Shown: piece after piece, positions 5,724-6,088 of the stretch
How positions within the stretch are numbered: the stretch's first letter is position 1
Layout of the letters: each line of letters begins with the position of its first letter
Assembly (NCBI GenBank): GCA_947464585.1
Contig: CANHYS010000155.1
Location: forward strand, 1 to 6,088
Reading direction: 5' to 3'
DNA from: Planctomycetaceae bacterium
GTDB taxonomy: Bacteria > Planctomycetota > Planctomycetia > Pirellulales > UBA1268
DNA length: 6,088 nucleotides
Notes under the pieces: model-generated
Seen by the model: only the letters and a program-made list of their open reading frames with translations
Database searches by the model: none
What the model was told of the DNA's origin: nothing
Position numbers and translations under genes: made by a program

Positions 5724-6088
5724 CTACACGTAGAGTTCGGAGAGGGAACGTGCGGCCGCCTCGTCGAGCTGATCGGAGGAACGCAGCCGGGCGAAGCGAA
5801 ACGCGAGGTCGTCGGGCGACAGCCGCCGCTTGGACGCTCCATCGACGTCGAGGGCAATCCGCCCCCGATGCACGAGCAGGAGCCGATCACCGAGCGACGC
5901 GGCCTGCGCGAGCGAGTGCGTCACCATCAGCGCCGTGAGGTTCTGCTCGCGGACGAGCGTCGCCGTGGCCTGCACCACCCGGTCGGCGGCGGCCGGATCG
6001 AGTGCGGCGGTGTGTTCATCGAGCAGGAGCAGATCGGGCCGGCGCCACGTCGCCATCACGAGCGTCACGATCTGCCGCTGGCCGCCCG
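5724..6088 (-). CDS. ABC transporter ATP-binding protein (N-terminal part missing)
   Basis: The frame enters from the right edge; 120 complete codons to the stop are visible. It opens on GGQRQ, the end of the LSGGQ signature, so Walker A and most of the domain lie outside. Walker B (LLLLDE, residues 19-24 of the visible part), the D-loop (ALDP, 29-31) and the H-switch His57 in MVTHS are intact. The wording LLLLDEHTAALDP and the tail with a heavily charged LSPDDL segment are typical of the ATPases paired with PF04392 binding proteins. It should hydrolyse ATP on the cytoplasmic side to drive the permease. The permease is not in this window and would be expected upstream, beyond the right edge. 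An internal ATG at 6068 is not the true start, since the signature motif lies before it in frame. Confidence 0.92.
   Translation of the reverse strand, partial: GGQRQIVTLVMATWRRPDLLLLDEHTAALDPAAADRVVQATATLVREQNLTALMVTHSLAQAASLGDRLLLVHRGRIALDVDGASKRRLSPDDLAFRFARLRSSDQLDEAAARSLSELYV

Noticed and set aside
3304..5733. Very long plus-strand ORF (809 codons) opposite the pyruvyl transferase and binding-protein genes
   Set aside because: It runs across two well-recognised minus-strand genes and through the repeat element. Its translation is rich in Arg, His and Gly without any family motif, as expected of a shadow frame in GC-rich DNA.
4904..5890. Minus-strand ORF of 328 codons over the transporter genes
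   Set aside because: It lies out of frame with both the ATPase and the binding protein, whose motifs are continuous, and has low-complexity Arg/Gly content. It does not indicate a frameshift.

Overview
The window looks like chromosomal DNA from a GC-rich planctomycete, probably of the Pirellulales type. The evidence is indirect: a PknB-like kinase joined through one membrane span to kinesin-light-chain-type TPRs, a secreted planctomycete-style alpha/beta hydrolase, strongly GC-biased codons, and few good Shine-Dalgarno sites. No rRNA, tRNA or single-copy marker is present, so the assignment is an inference.

All five recognisable genes lie on the minus strand. In transcription order (right to left) they are: the C-terminal part of an ABC transporter ATPase cut by the right edge (5724-6088); a PF04392-type ABC substrate-binding protein (4600-5703); a polysaccharide pyruvyl transferase family protein (3505-4407); a membrane-anchored Ser/Thr kinase with TPRs (1033-3249); and the N-terminal two-thirds or so of an exported alpha/beta hydrolase cut by the left edge (1-893). 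Every plus-strand ORF, including one of 809 codons, looks like a shadow of these genes.

The ATPase and the binding protein are 20 bases apart and form the end of one transporter operon; the permease would be expected beyond the right edge. The other three genes each have 130-255 bases upstream and no evident functional link to each other. They are better read as separate units: envelope or exopolysaccharide decoration, signalling, and secreted ester hydrolysis.

The most unusual structure is non-coding. Between the substrate-binding gene and the pyruvyl transferase gene there are three near-identical copies of a roughly 28-base, G-rich repeat (4477-4597), two direct and one inverted, enclosing a further small hairpin. 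The layout resembles REP/BIME elements moved by REP-associated tyrosine transposases, and it starts three bases after the stop codon of the binding-protein gene. No transposase is present here. No gene-free stretch exceeds 300 bases; the longest, 3250-3504, holds only minor dyads and no convincing promoter or terminator. I see no evidence of a wholly new multi-gene system; the repeat cluster is the feature most worth following up.
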